Assembly: GCA_005281725.1 (NCBI GenBank)
Contig: SSBO01000009.1
Location: 4,166,163-4,230,162 of the forward strand
DNA: 64,000 nt
Source: Wuchereria bancrofti
Taxonomy: Eukaryota > Nematoda > Chromadorea > Rhabditida > Onchocercidae
Direction: 5' to 3'
The translations under genes were made by a program, and so were the position numbers. The notes beneath the pieces were generated by a model. That model did no database searches, was not told the DNA's origin, and worked only from the letters and a program-made list of their open reading frames with translations. Below are positions 37,289 through 50,087 of this stretch, one piece after another (position 1 is the first letter of the stretch; each line of letters opens with the position of its first letter).

Positions 37289-40200
37289 ATGAGTTTAGAT
37301 GTCATTAAACGAGCCGATCCAACCGATGATTACGAGTTGTTACAGAGAGTAGGTTCAGGTACATATGGCGAAGTTTACAAGGCTAAACATATCAGGTTAT
37401 ATGTGTTATTTGTATAATAAATCTCAGTTTTTTTTTTACTTTTACAAGTTTAAAAATTAGTAAAAAATAAGCCAAAAATTAGTAAAAAATAAGCCAAAAA
37501 TTCGAAAAATCTGGATGTAGTTAAATCAGACCGAAGTTGTTATAATATTTATAATTTAACCTTGTTTCGCTGATTTGTCAGCTTTGATTAATCTTCGAAA
37601 TATTTTACAGGACAGGCCAATTATCTGCGGTGAAAGTGGTGAAGCTGGAAGCTGGTGATAATTTCGCTGTTATTCAGCAAGAAATTTTGATGATACGTGG
37701 TTGCGTGCATCCAAATATAATTGCATATCATGGCAGTTATCTGCGTCGTGATCGGCTATGGATCGTTATGGAGTATTGTAGTGGTGGCTCGCTTCAAGAC
37801 ATTTATCACAGTATGCTGTTACTTTGTCTTGCTTTAGAACTTTTGAAATAGCTGATGTTGACAATGGGACGTCTATTTTGCGAATTATGTCGCAAGTGTC
37901 ATTACCTTTAATTGAAATTAACATTTGGCGTAATTCAGTTTTTCAAAATAGAGCAGTATGTCTTTCGCACTTGAACTTCATTCTCAGCAGTGACAACCGA
38001 GATAAGTGTACACCTTCGTGTCGTAGTAATAAACTAGTATTCTTATTATTTCAGGCCCTTTTGTAGGGACAGCATATGAAATTCAAAGGGGACAAATTCA
38101 TGCTACAATTCCTGACAGGCAAGGGATAATGTGTAAAAAAAAATGAATTTGAATGATATGGACAGTATTTTTTCGTATTTTGAATTTGAAATGATATTGA
38201 AAATTCTACCTTATATGAAGATTTTATAAAAATTTCTTTTAAGTGACTGGCCCTCTGTCAGAGCTACAAATAGCATTTGTATGTCGTGAAACACTGAAGG
38301 GTCTTCACTATCTTCATTCGAAAGGTATGGTACATCGGGATATAAAAGGAGCAAATATACTGCTTACCCATTCTGGTGATGTGAAACTTGGTAAGTGGTA
38401 CTTTTTGGGGTTTATGAGAACACTGATTTCAGAAGTTTGTTGAACTTTAGTTCATTTCTTTGTTCAGCTGATTTTGGTATTGCTGCACAAATTACCGCTA
38501 CTATTGGGAAACGGAAGTCATTCATCGGCACTCCTTATTGGTAAGTAATATATTTTCAGCAGTTTGTGTTGTTCAGAATTAGTTTATTTGCTTCTTTTAC
38601 CCTAATTTTCGGGAAATTCTGTTGTACCATCTTATCAGGATGGCACCAGAAGTAGCATGTGTGGAACGTCGAGGCGGTTATGGTGTGGAATGCGATGTTT
38701 GGGCCATTGGAATTACAGCAATTGAACTAGCTGAATTACAACCGCCACTGTTTGATTTGCATCCTATGCAAGTTCTGTACCTTATGACGAAGTCGTCTTA
38801 TAAATCCCCAACACTTAAAGATAAATATAAGTGGTAAGAACTGTATTTACAATTCTTATTTGCTTTTATCTTGATTTGAAAGAAGTTCAAACCGAAAGTG
38901 TAGTTCTTTCCCTGTCAAAAAATAAATTGATTGCCTAATCTCTCAATCTTGTAACCATTTAATGTACTTTATCTCACAAAATTTACGTGATGTTATCCCT
39001 GGTCACAGTTTTGAACTGTCTTCTAAAGGGAGACTTTTGACAGTTGTTAGCACTTGTTAGATAATTCCATTTGTTGATTGCGATCTTGGTAGTTTACTAA
39101 TGAATCGTTTGAATTAACATTTTGAAGTATCCGTGTCACTATTTTATTCTTATGTCTTTCAGGTCACCATTTTTCCACGATTTCATTAAACAGTGTTTAA
39201 CGAAAAATCCGAAAAAAAGACCAACTCCAGAAAAGCTCTTAGCTGTATGGTTTCAAAAATTATTGAGCAAAATCATTTTTTGTTGTTCTGTTGCGAAACA
39301 ACTTTTAGTTTTTGCAGGGTTTTATAGTTATGTTCAAATCCAGATTTGCAACTCATTCCTTATTTCAGAGTCATCACTTTGTTCTTGGAGCGCTTTCCTC
39401 TCGAATGACTCGCGATCTGCTGGATAAAGTTAATAATCCTGGCGGTATCTCTTCCGCTTCCGTATTTGCTAGACAGGTTTCTGCAGTGTATACGGATGAA
39501 GATGAAGAGGTTTATCTTAAACAGCGATTTAATGCTGTTTGTATTCATTTAATGAACTAGTTCCCTTCGTCGCATTATTATCACTTTTCTGTTGCTTATT
39601 CAGGGCGAGATATTGACAATATCGCGAATTAAGTCACGTGGCCATGCATGTCCTCGTGCTGCGCAAGATGCAATACGTGTATGTGACGATGCAAATGCAC
39701 TTATGGCACGAATTTGGGGAGAGCCATCAACTTCAGAAGTCTCCATAACGAATTTAGGTCGACATTATCACGAGGCCCGTTTTTCATTATAGTTGGAAGT
39801 TGAAGTATACAATTATAACAGCATATTTTGCATAAGATCGGTATATGTAGATTTCTCATCTGTATTTAAGGATCGCACACTTCCTGCCAAAGAACATCCT
39901 CCATTACCAGATGTTGTGCAAGCGTTATCGTTGCTTAACGATAATGATGGTGTTATACATGACATAGATGATGGGACCTTGTGTTCGTCAGAACAAATTA
40001 ATGGTAATCTATTTTAACGTGCTTTATTTAATTGTTATTTGTATGTTCTTAACTATGTTGTGTCTAGTTCATGACATATTTATCGGTGAATATCTAACTT
40101 AAAATTCTGTTCAATTATTTTCTCACCCTTATTACTTATAAGGAACTTTCAAATTCATCTATAATACCATTTCAGGTTCTTCAGGTTCGGATTTTTTTAT

Positions 40201-42508
40201 GCCTCAACGTCCACCACGTACTAAACAACCAATAAAGCGGTGTTCATCACTCGAATCACCACATTCCGATCCATATTTAAACGAGCAAGTTAGACATCGG
40301 GTTAATGGGTGTTCAAGTTATGTTCTTCAACGACCTCAGACCTGTTTCGGACTGCCACCGACACCAAAGGTATTTCCCTGAAATATACATCCAAATATAT
40401 GCTGCTGACTTATTAAAGAAATTCTTTATGAAGAGTCTGCTTAATAAGTTTTAAAAAACTTCCATAAATCCTACGCCATTTAAAGTCCAGATTTGTATAG
40501 GTCGCGATGGGTGCATGTTTTTCGCTTATTTTCCATGATTGTCCATTACATATAAATAGCACCGCAACATGGATTCATCCGAATACTTCACGACAATTTT
40601 TGCTGATTGGTGCAGAAGAGGGTATTTTCACATTGGACATGGATGAATTGCATGAAGCAGCAATGCTTTTGATACACAAACGACGTTGTTCTTGGTTGTA
40701 TGTGCAGAAAAATACTTTGATGGCCGTACAAGGTTTGATTTTCCTTTCAGTTTTGAGGCTTGAAAGTGAACTTGGAGAAATGCATAGTTATGTTTCGATA
40801 CAGATGATGTTTATTTGTGGACAATGTAAGTCGGATAAGCTCTGCAGAAAATTCATTTAAATATGTTTGCTAAGTCTTTGAAATTTATGAGATAATATTT
40901 TAGGGAGAACTCCCTATCTTTACCGTCATGACTTAGTTGCTTTGTGTCAGCGAAATCTTACACAAAGAATATCAAAACCAATGAATAAGATTCCTGAGAA
41001 GTACCTACCAAAGAAACTTGCTATAACAACACGCTTACCCGAAACCAAGTATGTCTTTGTGAGATTTATGTTGATTTATACTGAGTTTTTTTATTTTGTT
41101 CTTACAAAGGTTTCATGAACATCTTGATGTTCTCAAGTAAGTTGTGACTAATTTATAGAGACGTTATCCATTGCAATGTAGCTCGAAGTGGTGTGAATGG
41201 TAATGTATATCTCTGTTGTGCAACACCGTCTGCTGTAATATTATTCCAGTGGTACGAACCATTGGCTAAATTTCTAATACTGAAGACAGTTGAAATGCGC
41301 ATTCCTCATTTTCCACTTCGACCTTTTCAATTGATATATTCTGCCGGGACAGATGCTGATTTTCCAAAAGTATGGTTTTAAAACACTTTGTGAAGCATTT
41401 TTTTAAAAATATTTTTATGTTTTTCTTTGGTAATAAACAACTATATTCGTTTAAAGATTTATGCAATATCTACAGGTTTGTTTGGCAGTGTACAAAGGGG
41501 TAGGACATAAATTTCACCTCCATTATGTAAATTTTAATGACGAAAGTGTGCACTGTGACTTGGATGGACAAGATCGAACAGAAGCTGTTTGTCTTAGCGT
41601 TGTCGCGTTAAAACAAGTTGAAAGAGTGGGTTTTTTTTTTTCTAAGATTTATGCAATATTTTGAAATTGATTGACGCTGCTCAAGAGCAATGTTCATCAG
41701 AGTCCTTTATGAGTAACTTACTATGTAGTAAAAGTGTTTGTTTCTATGAGAATAATATTGTTTTTTGAAGCGTGTTTTGTTAACCCTCATTTGAAGTTCA
41801 CTAAGTGTTTGAAACATATATTTAGGATGCATTGTTATTGTGCTATGAAAATCGATGTGTTGTGATTAATCAGATAGGAGTTGTTAAATCGTCTCGTCTC
41901 TCGCCAGCACAATTCAAATTTGGTTTTCAAATTGAAAATCTTGTCTCGCTTTCGGATTCAATTCTTGCTTTTTATCCACATGGCGTACAGGTATCGAAAT
42001 TTGAAATATTCATCTCTGATAGCGATTAGTAAGACTGGCTTATAATAAAACAGTAAAGTGAGGGAATAATTATGATAGGATGGAGTAGAAATGATAAAAA
42101 TGATAGAGAAGTTAGATTATTTGATTTCAGGGTCGTGCTTTTGTTGATGGCTCAATTACGCAGGACATCAATGATCCAAATAACATATATCAAGTTGTTG
42201 GAAGTGATAAGTCAGTTCCTGTAGAGTTTATATTGATAAGAAGTATATAATGGTATCCATACGATAATAAAAAAGCACGCTAATGATTAGAAGTCTATAA
42301 AATATTCTGACTTTCGAATTTGATGAAAATTGTTGCTTTATCTACCGTTTAAAAAAAGCATATTAATCACTGCAATTAATCGGGTCTCCTGAAGTAAAAT
42401 ATTTACACTTCCAGATTGGTGGTTTTAAAACGGAGAGAAACATCTGCAGCCGGAGATTTATGTGATTTATGCATATTAACTGGACATGAAAGTACTTTGG
42501 CTGGTTAA
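37289..42508 (+). CDS. gck-2: Germinal-centre kinase, MAP4K3 family
   Basis: A Ste20-type Ser/Thr kinase with a C-terminal citron homology (CNH) domain; the family acts upstream of JNK and in nutrient/TORC1 signalling. The 17 exons are 37289-37395, 37611-37810, 38244-38390, 38468-38540, 38639-38833, 39163-39244, 39369-39509, 39604-39738, 39871-40003, 40176-40369, 40501-40732, 40904-41048, 41159-41369, 41476-41625, 41826-41990, 42131-42210 and 42415-42508, about 827 aa. The kinase domain (about 15-270) has [11 protein letters not shown], Lys44 (SAVKVVK), HRDIKGAN with Asp135, DFG Asp153, and GTPYWMAPE. The CNH domain (about 470-815) starts [15 protein letters not shown] and ends [12 protein letters not shown], close to MAP4K3/5. 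The ATG follows ATTTCAG directly. The exon 8/9 junction in the linker is uncertain: 39778 to 39851 also works in phase. All catalytic residues are present. Confidence 0.96.
37452..37495. repeat. 22-bp tandem duplication in gck-2 intron 1
   Basis: AAAAATTAGTAAAAAATAAG plus CC is repeated twice in direct tandem, followed by a partial third copy. Confidence 0.85.
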
Positions 42509-44213
42509 TGCCTCCTTCAAATTGGTTTGGCCGTTCCAACTGAAAAGCAACAGTCCTGGTATTTTGTTTTGATTTTTTTATTTTTATTTCAACAACCTGT
42601 TTAGTCCATGTTGTATGATCTTTGGTCAAAAAGTTATAGTGAGGTGTAATTAAAGTGAGTAAATTTCGCGCAAACTTGTTAGATTTTCAAAGTGACTTTG
42701 GGTTAATAAAATAAAATTACAAAATTCAATGTGTAACTGAGCTCTTTCATCGCTGGCATATATTTTGCTTTCGAAATTGTCATTTTCTCTTGTTTCTACT
42801 ATTGTCGTCCTTGTGATAGCAAATACTGAAATGTAAGCATTGTGATAATACTCGTTTCATGTCATTTATTTGATCAATAGAAAATTATTCTTGAGAGTTT
42901 GAATAAAGTTGTTAAGCACTACGAAATAACAGAACTTTCGGTTGAGATCACCAGAACTATGAAACTTGTGGCTTAGTAACTGAACTTGATGGCAGCCGTT
43001 AAAAGCATTCCCCTTCTGCCAAGTATCCTGTTACACTTGAGAATCTTTTCAAATATCAGCTCTGCTGTACTTTATTCGTCTTCATCCCTTACTTTAGAAA
43101 CTTGCAATTCTCTATCTTACCGCATGTTTGGAATGTATTCATTTATTGTTAACTTTGTGCAACTTTGTCTCCTTCAACTGTACGGTTTTGATTTGGATTT
43201 TCTATGAAAATGAAAATTCAGGTATAAAGGTCAGTTTTCGAAGCAACTGTCCCAGGGTGAGATTGAACCATTATCCGTCCATCACTACTATGATTGGAAT
43301 TCGGCTGATTGATTTAATAGCACTTTAGACCTACCGTTAAACGCTCATATGCGACCAATGCTGCAATTAACCAGTTCTTTCCTTTTACCTTATTTTCTTG
43401 TTGAAAGTTCTTATTTTATAAGCGATCGTCGTCAGTGTTCGTTGTTCTTTATACTTTAATATGAATTATTTCAAACAGTAACATAATGCTTCATTAAATC
43501 TGAACTGGACTGATCTCATTGGTTTCAGCTCACAATTTTGAATATCGTTGAAACCAAAAGTATCTGGAGGAGCTCAGATGGTGTCAAGATTTCAAAGTCG
43601 GTTTAATTCCAGTTTTTTTTTCTTTTTTCTTTTTTAAACGAATATATGAAATAAGAAAACAGAGCAACAGAGGCTATTCCACCTGCTGTTTTATCTGTTA
43701 TCGATGTCAGCTACCTCCAAAAGTATGGCTTCCTGGATGAGTTGAGAATTTTTTACCATCTGGAAAAGACTATTTAATGGCTGATGAATTGAGTCAGGTG
43801 CTTGAATGAACTCATGTTGAAAGGCGAACGCAGAAAGTATGTTCTGTTCTTTCCTCGCATTTCAGTAGATTTCCTGGATATAGCTGGGGATTGATTTAAT
43901 GAAATGTAAGGTATATGTATATGAAAGAAAAAAGTACAAAGACACAGTGAAAACAATATTTACAAATACCTCAGGTGTGTGGGATATCAATCATCCCAAC
44001 TTGTAATTTATTATTGGTCAAAACTGCGCTAAGAAGACAGCAAGATCTTTTGGTCTTGAAACCTGAAGAAAAGTCCGGCATATCCGTACAGATCAGATAA
44101 ATTTAATAAATTTCAAGCTAACATGAAAAGGACTAGATCTAAAAGTTCTGTATCCTGGAACATGGGGAGGTAATAGTTGTGAGCTTCAATTTCAAAACTG
44201 AGTAAGACAAAAT
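42509..44213. other. Convergent spacer between gck-2 and pst-1
   Basis: AT-rich 3' flank of both genes. AATAAA-type signals for gck-2 lie near 42709. A short inverted pair, ATTGGTTTCA and TTGAAACCAA, lies at about 43518-43558 and resembles the repeat ends at 16110. No coding exon is supported; the frame at 42986-43207 is low-complexity. Confidence 0.6.
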
Positions 44214-47209
44214 TTAATGTTTGGTCTGCAAAGTATGATGACGGCGAGCGTAAATAGTGCCAAAAATAGCAATAAATGTTATTAACAAGCTAAAAATAGA
44301 CCAAGCAGACATTGGGTGGTCGTAAGCCACTACTGAAAGTAATATAGAAAGTATCTGCCGTAGTGTCATCATCACTGCAAATATCACAGGCCCAAATCGT
44401 TCAATAGTTGTGTAAATTACAATCTGAAAAGAAATTCACGATATTAAATCCTCAAAAAAACAGAGGGATCCAAGTCTTTTTAATGAAAAGATTTATTAAG
44501 GAGATTATGAATCGAATAAAACCGCATGAAAATAATGAAGTAACTGCATTACGTTATAGATAAATCTGGGGAGAGGGTGGTTTTTGAAACCGTATAAAAG
44601 CACTGAATAAGTTACGACACAAAAATTTTTTTTAAAAAAAGAAATAGAAGCAGATAGAAATTCTCATTCTCCGAAATATTGAATGAATAATAAAGGTTAC
44701 CTTTCTATTCCTAGTATAAAACTTATACAGTGACTAGGAATAAATTCGTCCTAATTCGTTTTCTCTTTCATTTAAATAACTTAAATAAACCTGTCCTAGA
44801 GCGCCCGATAAAGATAATAAAAATATATCTCTGGCAAATCCTTCATGAGTTATTAGAAAATGGAATGACGACAGAAACGTTCCTTCCTCGATAAGTGTTA
44901 CAAAGCACAATACCATGCTGAACACATTCACACCAAACATCATCTAAAGAATGATGAGTGAACACGATTGAAATTTAAGTTTAATATTCAGAAAGCAGAT
45001 AATTGTGCTTGCTATGGTAATTCCTCCTTTAAAAGACAAGTTTAATTGCTTTGATTATTTATTTTCCATCCTTAATATCCGCTACTAATAGAGCACATTG
45101 AATTTGATTCAGTTAAACATCATCAGGAAAACCAATATAACTTCGCAACACAACGAAAATTAAAAAACGTAGCTCATATCAACCATACATTATGTCAACT
45201 TCCATTCAGGTAGTGAAAGCTAGCTTGTTCTGAGCTAGTGATTTCATGAATTTTCATTAAAAAAGATTATTTTATTGAAAGACCTGGTATCTGGAAACTC
45301 GTGGCCGAACATCAAAGAGTTTTTTTTGCCAGTTCAAAGTGAAAGCATCAAATAAAAGATAACCGGACATCAAACAAATTCCAGAAACAATAGTTACATG
45401 GTCGGAAGATAAAACTGCTATAACTTCATGAAATTACCAGCGATGTCCATATAAATTTGATGCAGATCAACAAAACTAAAGTTTTAAGCAAAAAAAAGAA
45501 CATTTCAGCAAACTGATCCACTTTTTTGTTAAGTGCCTTTTAGTTATAATTCATGGATAAGAACTCCACGGAGAATAGCAAAATTCATATCTCTCAACTC
45601 GGTTACTTTCTACTTATTACTCCATACACTTCTATTTTCTAGTAAAATAAAGGAAGTTTAACATTTGCTTGCTTTATCCATTCCTTGAAATTGTCGAAAC
45701 TTCTTAATCATTAGTTTTTTTCGTTTTATCACTATTAGCAAACACTTTTTAAAAACGTAAAAACATAACCGTTAGATGCATGTTCCTTAGCGTTGTTTGA
45801 CAGAACAAACAACGTCGCTCCAAACGCAAGCATAACAGTACAAGCGCACTCTCCACATTTATAACGCTCACCTCTGACAATAAAGCCCATCAACATTGTC
45901 GGCAAGACTTTCGATGCTTTGCACACTGTCTCAAAGTACCTTATTTCACTTATTTTGGTCATAAAAAGATTAAAATTTTATCTCTCTGTTTCTAACACCG
46001 AGTTCCATTTTTATTGCATTTTTTTGGAGTTATAAGTATACCAAAACTTGTAGTTATTTCACAATTATTTATTTCAGTTTCAATAATTTCCGAAAAGTAC
46101 CTGAGTTGGGAAAGAAACGAATTTAAGAGCTTCATACTGGCACCACGATGAAAGCGTATTGGAAAATGATGTAAATGAATGTTTATAAAACGGTGGAACA
46201 TGAGGAGGTTCTCTGTAATAAATTAGAAACTTTAAAGCTTCTTCTTTTGCTTCATTTATCCTTATTGATGAAAATTCTTTTCAAATCACAAAAGATTTCG
46301 AATAATATCCAACAAATTGCATAAAGTTTTTGCTAAGAAAATAAATCATACGACAACCTTTTCCAGTTCAAAATCAGGTAAACTGCGCATAGGAAAACGG
46401 CAAAAACACGATTTATGAAAACAAGAAACTGAGTATTTTCAAATTTATTTAGCTGATCATCCACAACTGATAAGTAAGCCTGAAATAAAAACAATCAATT
46501 CTCTCAGTCTTGGTTCTGAAAAATACCTGATTAAATACCTAAGTCAGAAATAAGTCATTTCACGAGAATGTTTCATCCAACCTATTAATTTTCATTCTTT
46601 AGCATAACGCTTCATATAAATCTCTTTGCAATTTATGTAGATGTATTTATGATGAAAACAAAAAATTGATACACTCAATTAGTCTAAATTCTCAGAACAA
46701 GTGAACTATAGATAAAAGTCAATCAATAAGCATAAAATTCAAAAACCTGTGTCATAATCCGTTCCTGTATGTAACCCATTAAAATAAGAGTGAATTGAAG
46801 ACATGAAAAACATAAAATAAGATGAAGAGAGTCATCACGGAGATTTTTTTGTGAAACAACTGAGGTCAATTTTATGGAGTCAGAAATCATCAATCCATAC
46901 TCAGGTTTCCCAAGTGCAAAACTGCGTAGAAATGAATAAAACAGTGTTGTGGGCTGGAAACCATTTTCTAAAAATAAGATTTTTTATGTTAAGTGAATAA
47001 ATGGTAATAATTTACATTATTTCACTATAGTCTGACATATGGATTAATAATAAAGTTTCACGAAATATCCCATAAAAATATGTCTTACCGGCAGCTCTTC
47101 GACGAACATAAAAAACCACGAGAATTATAGGAATGGAAACAGTTCCATAACTCAAAAGAATGACGAAAAATCGCATAAGCCAAAAGTCATTTAAATAGAA
47201 CGCAATCAT
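44214..47209 (-). CDS. pst-1: PAPS transporter, SLC35B2 type
   Basis: A Golgi multi-pass transporter that imports the sulfate donor PAPS for sulfation of glycans and proteins. Eight minus-strand exons (47209-47089, 46967-46747, 46479-46358, 46212-46101, 45929-45770, 45414-45284, 44943-44791, 44423-44214) close in phase to 409 aa. SLC35B hallmarks in order are [81 protein letters not shown], and [20 protein letters not shown]. The family's usual ten or so hydrophobic segments are seen. The ATG lies 2 nt behind a poly-T/TAG acceptor, with no upstream in-frame exon, suggesting trans-splicing. It lies downstream of CRNKL1 on the same strand, and 62 nt after the stop of a small ORF. Identification is secure; the exact start is less so. 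Confidence 0.94.
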
Positions 47210-47214
47210 AACTA
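47210..47214 (-). promoter_or_regulatory. Likely trans-splice acceptor of pst-1
   Basis: On the minus strand GTTTTTTTTAG ends 2 nt before the pst-1 ATG. The preceding ORF stops only about 60 nt upstream, so a spliced leader rather than a cis intron is the natural 5' partner, as for downstream genes in nematode operons. Confidence 0.5.
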
Positions 47215-47270
47215 AAAAAAACTTTCATACAATTGGTGGAAAAGTCACTAAAATCTGGATGAATGATTGT

Positions 47271-48272
47271 CTAATTAAAATGGCATGCCAACTTCACTTC
47301 CATTATAACTTGCATTTGATCCTTATGACTGCATTTCTGGTGGTCAATCTCTTCCTCACTATCATACCTGTTTTTAGAAAAAAATTTCTGACAGGAATCA
47401 GTCACGGGCATAGTCATTTAAACGTGTCTTTTATTAATGAGAAATAGTATCAATGCAGAAATATTTTTTGTATTTCGCATTATTCAAATAACGTTACTGT
47501 AATTAAGAAATCAGCGTGAAGACCTAAAATGAATATAAAACTGCATACATCGTGACTCATTCCTGTCGGAAATTATAAATTACGGTACAACTCTCATAAT
47601 ACAAATTATAATATAAATTCTCATAATATCATAAAACGTATGTATGAGCCTTCAATTTTGCTTAAATAGACACAAGCGCAATTACTTCAGTACCTTAACT
47701 CGTGATGAACGGTATCAAATGCAGTTGCCAAATGAACGAGAATTTTAGTGATACTTAAAAATCCACCTGTTATTTCATTCCTTCCCAAAGAATTAACCAC
47801 AACCTGAAAATACCACAAGTCAATTCTAACTGTCAATTTTTAGAGGGATTTGAAACATAAAGCAAATAATTACTTATAATACATACATGATACCTTTTTT
47901 CTTTACTGTGCAAAATCTAAATCTAAACAGAATAGTTGATACAACCATCCTTTTTAATAGATATAAGAGGTAAAGAAACGTATACATATACAATTTACTA
48001 TACACAACATATTCTAAGCTGTAATTCATTTCAAGTCTGACTTAATGAAAAATAGTATAATCATGCAACAATTTTAAAAGATAAAAGAGAATCCAGTTGC
48101 AAACTGAACTGAAAAAAGCAAAGCATCCCAACACTACATAAAAAATACTTCATCCTGAAATGTTTATTCGAATAGTCATTCTAATTTAAAAATTGTCCTA
48201 TCTTCGAATTCACGTGAAAACGGCAATAAACAATGGAACGACTCTTTCTCCGATTCTTCTCATTAAATGCAT
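47271..48272 (-). CDS. Candidate 116-aa protein between CRNKL1 and pst-1
   Basis: Four minus-strand exons (48272-48214, 48154-48070, 47803-47694, 47367-47271) join in consistent phase with GT-AG sites to 116 aa. They were too short to stand out as long ORFs. The last two exons are the best supported: VVVNSLGRNEITGG and ITKILVHLATAFDTVHHELR join to YDSEEEIDHQKCSHKDQ, with stop TAG at 47271. The N-terminal half is hydrophobic (VVPLFIAVFTMKYFLCSVG), suggesting a signal anchor or membrane segment. The first exon and the start are weak, and more 5' exons may exist. I recognise no family. It has the same strand as CRNKL1 and pst-1 and ends 62 nt before the pst-1 ATG. Confidence 0.45.
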
Positions 48273-50087
48273 TGCATTTATTGAATCATTAAAAGTGAAT
48301 TAAAACTCTCGCCACAGATACTAATCTTTTCTGGACTTTGTAATATGCTCTATCCAATAAGATTACTGTAGCCAAAAATCAGTTTTAAATAACTGCTTCG
48401 CTCGCGAAGAGTATTAACTAGACAAAAAATAACAAAACACGAGGAACGAAGTCAGCATGGTTACTTACCTCAAATTTCTACAATCTATGACCATTTTTCA
48501 AAAAGCAAAAAATGACTACCTTCGAGTACAGCCACTATCTCTCAAAAAACCAAGAAATCGCTGAACCAGTTCTCCTCTTCCTTTCCTACTCAGTCAATTC
48601 ACCAGTAACAATTAACATCACTCTCAATCATTTTAAAACATTGATGAATCTGCAAAGTGCTTAGATATAATTTTGAACATTTTTTTTTTATTTTTTGAAG
48701 CTTCTCCATTTGAAACAGTGATAGAAATGCAAGAACTTATTTAATGGATTCGCCAGCAAATAGAAGCGATACGAAAGAAATCGACGATACATTTTTACTT
48801 ATGCCAGCATTACCTGATACTCTAAATCCTCCCAGCACATGCAAAACAGTCCGATTTTGTAACACTTTTTAAAAACCTACTGATCATTTTTACATTTTCT
48901 TCATTTATTATCTCCAAGAACCACCGAAGAACAGAATAGGATAAGCAACCAACATTCACCGCTCACTCCTTATGTTGAATTAATGAAATAAAGATCAGGA
49001 ATCTAACAAATTCATCACATACGGAAAAGAATTTACTAAATTTTAATTCCAGTACCAAGCATTCTTAAATTTTTCAATTCAAAAAAGATCACTTTAACTG
49101 ATTTTAAATATTTTTTAAATAGTCCTGCGTTGAACATATCAAAAGCAAAAATAAAACCTTTATGAAAACAGCACACATTCAACGCATACAATGCAATGAT
49201 TACATAATAAAATGTGGGAAAAGGTACATAAAAAACAGAAAGAAATTAATAGTTTTTGGTACAAAAAATTGAATAAACTCAGGCGCAACACATAAAATTT
49301 ATATTTTTAACTTCGTTGATTAATATGTCAAAGATTATACAAAATTATAGCCAGATTTAACTTAACATATCCATTGCAGTAGTTTTAACAGCAAAAAGTG
49401 GAACAATTTTCGACTAAACACCTGAAATACGAACATCCAAGACTAATTTCAATAATCAACTTAAATATTAAGAATTGGAAAAATCACACGTTGCTATCAT
49501 GAATGAACTAAATTTAGTGTATATATGAGCTTTGTCCCTTAATTACAAAAGCCAAAAACAGCAAAATATGATAAATTTCGTAATTCCTGAAAATTTAATT
49601 GTAACCAATTTACTACACAGAACAAACAAAAATTAAAATTAAGTGAACGTAAAACTGCTCAACTATTTTTAACACATAAAAGGAAAGCCGATCCACTACA
49701 AAAAATCCAGAAATCCACAACACATAACAGTTCACTTCCTCATAATAAGACATCGACCGCTTACGCTTTATGTTATTTAAAACTAGAAAAAAAAAATGAT
49801 TCCGTACATGATAATAAATGCTGAAGCCCACTGATATATTACAAAGATTTGATCGGAATAAGAAATCACTTTATTGAATATAATTGGTGAAGAAATTATA
49901 TACATATCAAAAAAACACAACGAATTTAAAAAGGGAGTTCTTTCGCTTTTTTTTAATACGTGTGAAATTTGGTCGATATGTACAGGCATTTCACCTAAAA
50001 TAAAACAGTGATCCCGAAGATCTCGAAGGCGAAACATGGAAAACAAATGAAACAACCATTAACCTGCCTATGTTTTTTTGCAGTCAC
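48273..50087. other. Spacer downstream of CRNKL1
   Basis: AT-rich sequence with a few isolated minus-strand exon-like frames, for example a GAG|GTAAGT donor near 48472 and a 35-codon frame near 48830-48950. None could be joined into a gene. It could hold 5' exons of the 47271-48272 candidate. Confidence 0.45.

Noticed and set aside
42986..43328. Overlapping plus-strand frames after gck-2
   Set aside because: Low-complexity L/S/F-rich translations beyond the clear CNH stop at 42508, with no exon structure.
47259..47447. 62-codon hydrophobic plus-strand frame
   Set aside because: It is antisense to the last exon of the minus-strand candidate at 47271-47367, which has proper splice phase.
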